From positions 1 through 10,410 of the forward strand of contig SCRB01000055.1 of assembly GCA_004299545.1 (NCBI GenBank): a DNA stretch of 10,410 nt, given 5' to 3'. Numbering within the stretch: the first letter of the stretch is position 1; every line of letters begins with the position of its first letter. Below are positions 7,002 through 10,410 of the stretch, in pieces. The position numbers and the translations under genes were made by a program. The DNA comes from Rhizobiaceae bacterium (GTDB taxonomy: Bacteria > Pseudomonadota > Alphaproteobacteria > Rhizobiales > Rhizobiaceae). Under the pieces are notes generated by a model, which ran no database searches, was not told where the DNA came from, and worked only from the letters and a program-made list of their open reading frames with translations.

Positions 7002-7316
7002 ATGGCATCGCGGTTTCCCGGGCAACTTACCCTGCCAGTTTCGCTCGAGGTCGAGGGGAATGCGCTCGAATACGACATTCTCGCTGAGAAAGCATCGGCG
7101 CTCGGCCGCTCCGGAGAACGTGCCGCGCAGTTACTGGAGCGGCTGAAGGAGCATGACGGCGATCCGGAAACGCGCATGAAACTCGTCAAGAAAGCCGCAG
7201 GGGCGGTCTATGCCTATTTTATCCAGCGCGAACTGTGCGGTTTCCGGCGACATGACGACATTATCCGGGAATACGCCATCCCGCGTGAAGTGCTCGTCCG
7301 GCTGGGGGCGATGTGA
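7002..7316 (+). CDS. Small soluble protein resembling DUF6665 (104 aa)
   Basis: The start is ATG 7002, preceded by AGGGGAG (6988-6994) with a 7-base spacer. Longer forms from 6897 lie mostly inside the ABC gene. The 104-residue product has no signal peptide or membrane segment and appears largely helical, with segments ALEYDILAEKASALGRSGERAAQLLERL and, near the end, VYAYFIQRELCGFR and YAIPREVLVRLGAM. From memory this pattern (early EYDI/EYEI, then an IQRELCG-like segment, then IPREVLVR-G) resembles DUF6665, a family of unknown function in alphaproteobacteria; I cannot confirm this here. It sits 13 bases after the third exporter gene and before a terminator, so it is probably co-transcribed with the exporters. 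Whether it serves them is unknown. Confidence 0.85.
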   Translation: MASRFPGQLTLPVSLEVEGNALEYDILAEKASALGRSGERAAQLLERLKEHDGDPETRMKLVKKAAGAVYAYFIQRELCGFRRHDDIIREYAIPREVLVRLGAM

Positions 7317-7331
7317 GCGGGCGCTCAGCGG

Positions 7332-7380
7332 CGGCCGACGGCCTCGCAACGCGCGAAAACGCTGCCCGTCGGCCGTTCTT
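7332..7380 (+). terminator. Intrinsic terminator closing the exporter operon
   Basis: CGGCCGACGG (7332-7341) pairs perfectly over 10 bp with CCGTCGGCCG (7366-7375), followed by TTCTT (7376-7380). The 24-base loop can itself pair GCG with CGC. It starts 16 bases after the stop of the small gene and separates this operon from petABC. The T-tract is short, so readthrough is possible. Confidence 0.65.
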
Positions 7381-7433
7381 CCGGGGGGTCTCGCAATACC
7401 CGCGACAATCTGACCACTTCGTCCCTAAGCGTC

Positions 7434-7462
7434 TGGACAAGCCTTTGCCGTACGCATAGAAA
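7434..7462 (+). promoter_or_regulatory. Candidate sigma70 promoter of petABC
   Basis: TGGACA (7434-7439, five of six matches to TTGACA) and TAGAAA (7457-7462, four of six to TATAAT) are separated by an ideal 17 bases. Transcription would begin near 7469, leaving a leader of about 118 bases before the petA start. I see no clear FNR/FixK palindrome or other operator here. The remainder of the leader (7470-7587) has only short chance frames without good ribosome binding sites. Confidence 0.55.
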
Positions 7463-7587
7463 ACCGGTTGAATGCCGGGGGGAATCCGTCCGGCCCATCG
7501 CAAGGATGGCGCCGTTGGGGCATGACTGGGGGCTTACGGACATCCCGTCGGCAGAGACTTTGATTGAGGTAGAAGGATTCTGGTCAG

Positions 7588-8145
7588 GTGAGCGCAGAAG
7601 CGATTGAACCCAACCGCCGCGATTTCCTCTATATAGCGACGGGCATGGCCGGCGTGGTGGGCGCCGCGAGCGTCGCGTGGCCGTTCATCGACCAGATGCA
7701 GCCGGATGCCTCGACACTGGCTCTGGCTTCCGTCGAGGTTGATGTGTCGTCGGTCACACCCGGCATGTCGCTGATCGTGAAATGGCGCGGAAAGCCGGTG
7801 GTCGTCCGAAACCGCACTCCCAAGGAGATGAAGGAGGCGGAGGAGGTGAAGCTCTCGGAGCTCAAGGATCCGATCGCCCGCAACGACAACCTGCCGAGCG
7901 ATGCGCCCGCGACCGATGCCAACCGCACGGTCAAGGGGCAGGAGGCCTGGCTCGTGATGGTCCAGGTCTGCACGCATCTCGGCTGCATTCCGCTCGGCCA
8001 GGAGGGTGAATTCGGCGGCTGGTTCTGTCCCTGCCACGGATCGCAATATGATACGGCGGGCCGAATCAGAAAGGGGCCTGCGCCGGAGAACATGGCGATC
8101 CCGAAATATAAATTCACGTCCAAAACGTCCGTGACCATCGGCTAG
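7588..8145 (+). CDS. petA: Ubiquinol-cytochrome c reductase Rieske iron-sulfur subunit
   Basis: The [2Fe-2S] subunit of the cytochrome bc1 complex (also called fbcF) takes one electron from ubiquinol at the Qo site and passes it to cytochrome c1. It has 185 residues from GTG 7588, with AAGGA at 7573-7577 and a 10-base spacer. The N-terminus has the twin-arginine motif NRRDFL (Arg10, Arg11) followed by a hydrophobic stretch at 14-34, which acts as an uncleaved membrane anchor in this family, exported by Tat. Cluster-binding boxes are CTHLGC (Cys128, His130, with Cys133) and CPCHGS (Cys147, Cys149, His150); Cys133 and Cys149 form the stabilising disulfide. [10 protein letters not shown] is the proline loop region. 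First gene of the pet operon, 14 bases before petB. The family insert [19 protein letters not shown] is present. Confidence 0.96.
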   Translation: MSAEAIEPNRRDFLYIATGMAGVVGAASVAWPFIDQMQPDASTLALASVEVDVSSVTPGMSLIVKWRGKPVVVRNRTPKEMKEAEEVKLSELKDPIARNDNLPSDAPATDANRTVKGQEAWLVMVQVCTHLGCIPLGQEGEFGGWFCPCHGSQYDTAGRIRKGPAPENMAIPKYKFTSKTSVTIG

Positions 8146-8159
8146 AGGGGGCTACCGAC

Positions 8160-9464
8160 ATGAGCGGATTTCAGCATTCCACATACACTCCGAAAACCGG
8201 CTTTGGCCGCTGGTTCGACCAGCGCATGCCTCTTCCCAGGCTGGTATACGATTCATTCGTCGCATATCCGGTGCCGCGCAACCTGAATTACGCCTACACC
8301 TTCGGCGGCATCCTTTCGATGATGCTCGTTATCCAGATCCTGACCGGCATCGTCCTGGCCATGCATTACGCGGCGAATTCGGGCCTGGCGTTCGATTCGG
8401 TCGAGCACATCATGCGCGACGTGAATTTCGGCTGGCTGTTGCGCTATGTGCACTCCAACGGCGCCTCGTTCTTCTTCATCGCCGTCTATGTTCATATCTT
8501 CCGCGGTCTCTATTACGGTTCCTACAAGGCGCCGCGCGAGCTTCTGTGGATTCTCGGCTGCATCATCTACCTCCTGATGATGGCGACAGCCTTCATGGGC
8601 TATGTGTTGCCGTGGGGGCAGATGAGCTTCTGGGGCGCCACCGTCATCACCGGTTTCTTCTCCGCGATCCCGCTTGTCGGCGACTGGATCCAGCAATTGC
8701 TGATCGGCGGTTTCGCGGTCGGCGATCCGACGCTCAACCGCTTCTTCTCGCTGCATTATCTGCTGCCGTTCATGATTGCCGGCGTCGTCGTCTTGCATGT
8801 GTGGGCATTGCATGTGGCCGGCCAAACCAATCCGACAGGCGTCGACGTCAAGACCAAGGGCGATACCGTGCCTTTCTCGCCGCATGCGACGGTGAAGGAC
8901 GGCTTCGCGATGGTGGTGTTTCTCCTCGTCTTCGCCTATGTCATCTTCTACATTCCCGATTATCTCGGCCATGCGGACAATTACGTCGAGGCGAACCCGC
9001 TGAAGACGCCATCGGAGATCGTGCCGGAATGGTACTTCCTGCCGTTCTACGCGATGCTGCGCGCCATCACCTTCAATGTCGGGCCGATCAATTCGAAGCT
9101 CGGCGGCGTTCTCGTCATGTTCGGTTCGATCGTGCTTCTGTTCCTTGTGCCGTGGCTTGACACGTCGAAGGTGCGTTCCGCGGTATATCGCCCGTGGTAC
9201 AAGCTCTTCTTCTGGATCTTCCTTGTCGATGTGGTCATGCTGGGCTGGCTCGGCTCCAAGCCGCCGCAAGGTATCTATCCGACGCTCGCACTCATCGGGG
9301 CGATCTTCTACTACGCCTTCTTCCTGGTCATCATGCCCATTCTGGGGTTGATCGAAACACCGCGAAAACTGCCCAATTCGATTACGGAGTCCGTTCTTGA
9401 GAAAAAGGGCGGCGGGGGCGGTGTGCCCGCCAGGGCAGCAGCGGCTCCCGAGACCAGAAGCTGA
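8160..9464 (+). CDS. petB: Ubiquinol-cytochrome c reductase cytochrome b subunit
   Basis: Cytochrome b (also fbcB) is the eight-helix inner-membrane subunit carrying hemes bL and bH and the Qo and Qi quinone sites. It has 434 residues from ATG 8160, with GAGGGGG about 8 bases upstream. Heme ligands appear as two 14-residue-spaced pairs: His98/His112 ([17 protein letters not shown]) and His199/His213 (SLHYLLP, LHVWALH). By comparison with Rhodobacter, His98/199 bind bL and His112/213 bind bH. The Qo-site PEWY is at 289-292. It is full length and unfused to c1, unlike FbcH of Bradyrhizobium. The tail after helix H ends in a Gly- and Ala-rich stretch ([15 protein letters not shown]) that is probably disordered. 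Lies between petA and petC in one operon. Confidence 0.97.
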   Translation: MSGFQHSTYTPKTGFGRWFDQRMPLPRLVYDSFVAYPVPRNLNYAYTFGGILSMMLVIQILTGIVLAMHYAANSGLAFDSVEHIMRDVNFGWLLRYVHSNGASFFFIAVYVHIFRGLYYGSYKAPRELLWILGCIIYLLMMATAFMGYVLPWGQMSFWGATVITGFFSAIPLVGDWIQQLLIGGFAVGDPTLNRFFSLHYLLPFMIAGVVVLHVWALHVAGQTNPTGVDVKTKGDTVPFSPHATVKDGFAMVVFLLVFAYVIFYIPDYLGHADNYVEANPLKTPSEIVPEWYFLPFYAMLRAITFNVGPINSKLGGVLVMFGSIVLLFLVPWLDTSKVRSAVYRPWYKLFFWIFLVDVVMLGWLGSKPPQGIYPTLALIGAIFYYAFFLVIMPILGLIETPRKLPNSITESVLEKKGGGGGVPARAAAAPETRS

Positions 9465-9481
9465 TCCGAAAGGGCATGGTC

Positions 9482-10339
9482 ATGAAAAAAGTCCTCAAGG
9501 GATTGGCGGCTCTGAGCGTGCTTGCCGCTTTCACCATTCCGGCGGCGATGGCGCAGGAAAACGCGGCGGAACCGACGCATTTCCCCATAAAGGAGCCGCC
9601 GCAGCTTCACTGGTCGTTCTCGGGTCCGTTCGGCACCTACGACAAGGCGCAACTCCAGCGTGGGCTGAAGGTCTACAAGGAAGTCTGCTCGTCTTGCCAT
9701 TCGCTCAACCGGGTCGCGTTCCGCAACCTCGAAGGCCTCGGCTACAGCGACGCCCAGGTGAAGGCGTTCGCTTCGCAGTACCAGATCAAGGACGGGCCGA
9801 ACGACGAGGGAAAGATGTTCGAGCGGCCCGGCAAGCCCTCCGACTATTTCCCGGCGCCATTTCCGAACGCGGAAGCCTCCGCCGCTGCCCTCGGTGCCTC
9901 GCCACCCGATCTTTCGCTGATCGCCAAGGCGCGCGCGGTGGAGCGCGGATTTCCGCAATTCATCTTCGACATCTTCACGCAATATACAACGGCAGGGCCG
10001 GATTATGTTCATGCGCTCCTGACGGGGTTCCACGAGACGCCTCCGAAAGGCATGACGATCCCGCAGGGGACCTACTACAATCCCTATTTCATCGCGGCGG
10101 CGTCGACCCATATGCCGCCGCCGCTTTCCGACGGGCAGGTCAAATACGACGACGGCTCCCCCGAAACGGTCAACCAGTATGCGACCGACGTGGCCGCGTT
10201 CCTGATGTGGGCGGCGGAGCCGCATCTCGAAGTCCGCAAGGAATACGGCTTCCGCGTGATCATCTTCCTGCTGATCTTCGGTGCTCTGGTCTATATGACC
10301 AAGCGCAAGATCTGGCACGAGACCGCGCCTTCGCATTGA
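9482..10339 (+). CDS. petC: Cytochrome c1 subunit of bc1 complex
   Basis: Cytochrome c1 (also fbcC) receives electrons from the Rieske cluster and hands them to cytochrome c in the periplasm. I choose the ATG at 9482 (285 residues) over the one at 9476, because AAGGG at 9470-9474 is 7 bases from the former and only 1 from the latter. A Sec signal peptide, MKKVLKGLAALSVLAAF followed by a likely cut after AMA, leads to a periplasmic domain. CSSCH at 69-73 binds heme c covalently, and Met211 (STHMPPPLSDG) is the expected sixth ligand. A single C-terminal membrane anchor (about 258-274) with the positive-inside tail KRKIW holds it in the membrane. It starts 17 bases after petB. Confidence 0.96.
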   Translation: MKKVLKGLAALSVLAAFTIPAAMAQENAAEPTHFPIKEPPQLHWSFSGPFGTYDKAQLQRGLKVYKEVCSSCHSLNRVAFRNLEGLGYSDAQVKAFASQYQIKDGPNDEGKMFERPGKPSDYFPAPFPNAEASAAALGASPPDLSLIAKARAVERGFPQFIFDIFTQYTTAGPDYVHALLTGFHETPPKGMTIPQGTYYNPYFIAAASTHMPPPLSDGQVKYDDGSPETVNQYATDVAAFLMWAAEPHLEVRKEYGFRVIIFLLIFGALVYMTKRKIWHETAPSH

Positions 10340-10372
10340 ACGCGCAGGATCGCCCGCTTTGAAGCTTGTCCA

Positions 10373-10392
10373 AGGGCGCCTGCGGGCGCCCT
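10373..10392 (+). terminator. Hairpin after petC, probable weak terminator
   Basis: AGGGCGCC (10373-10380) pairs with GGCGCCCT (10385-10392) around a TGCG loop, a very stable 8-bp GC-rich stem 33 bases after the petC stop. It is followed by GTCGGTTTCC, a poor T-tract, so termination may be partial or the hairpin may protect the 3' end. No gene is visible in 10340-10410. Confidence 0.5.
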
Positions 10393-10410
10393 GTCGGTTT
10401 CCGGGGTAGG

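Noticed and set aside
5090..7189. 699-codon open frame on the minus strand opposite exporter gene 3 and the small gene
   Set aside because: Same reason: composition is typical of an antisense shadow, and it crosses two well-supported plus-strand genes.
7472..7562. Short ATG frames in the petA leader (17 and 13 codons)
   Set aside because: Neither has a convincing ribosome binding site or peptide features. Frames this short are expected by chance.
7560..7574. FNR/FixK-type site (TTGAT half-site) before petA
   Set aside because: Only one half of the palindrome is present, and it lies immediately before the ribosome binding site, a poor place for an activator.
10340..10410. Start of a next gene after petC
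   Set aside because: No start codon with a ribosome binding site or coding frame is visible in the last 71 bases; only the hairpin is supported.
1..10410. Mobile elements, CRISPR arrays, tRNA or rRNA genes, phage genes
   Set aside because: I found no transposase or integrase motifs, terminal inverted repeats, regularly spaced repeats or RNA-gene cores. The long repeats seen are explained by ABC paralogy.

Overview
The window is high-GC DNA from a rhizobial alphaproteobacterium, most likely Rhizobiaceae. This rests on the separate petA, petB and petC genes of the cytochrome bc1 complex (related Bradyrhizobium-type genomes fuse b and c1), the alphaproteobacterial Rieske and cytochrome sequences, the TrmL type and the base composition. 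Bases 1-13 are not genome: they match the 3' end of the Illumina adapter, so the window starts at a raw contig end.

Layout. (1) Positions 14-92 hold the tail of a lost transcript ending in a strong intrinsic terminator. (2) A small conserved-looking hypothetical gene (140-397, TTG start) converges on trmL (426-875, minus), the tRNA wobble-nucleotide 2'-O-methyltransferase. (3) A 508-base gap (876-1383) separates trmL from the next operon. It holds a candidate promoter, an 18-codon ORF with an excellent ribosome binding site, and two terminator-like hairpins sharing an 11-base repeat. It looks like an attenuator leader. (4) Three tandem MsbA/MdlB-type ABC exporter half-transporters (1384-3246, 3243-5129, 5126-6988) overlap by 4 bases at each junction. 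A small soluble protein resembling DUF6665 (7002-7316) follows 13 bases later, then an intrinsic terminator. (5) After a sigma70-like promoter, petA-petB-petC (7588-10339) encode the Rieske protein, cytochrome b and cytochrome c1. A hairpin follows petC.

How the genes work together. petABC forms the quinol:cytochrome c oxidoreductase and all visible cofactor ligands are present. The four-gene exporter operon is probably one translationally coupled unit. All three ATPase domains keep their catalytic motifs, so homodimers or mixed heterodimers are possible; the substrate cannot be read from sequence. Apart from adjacency, nothing links the exporter operon to the respiratory operon, and a terminator plus a promoter separate them. 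No mobile element, CRISPR array, rRNA or tRNA gene was seen. The least ordinary part is the leader region at 1027-1316.
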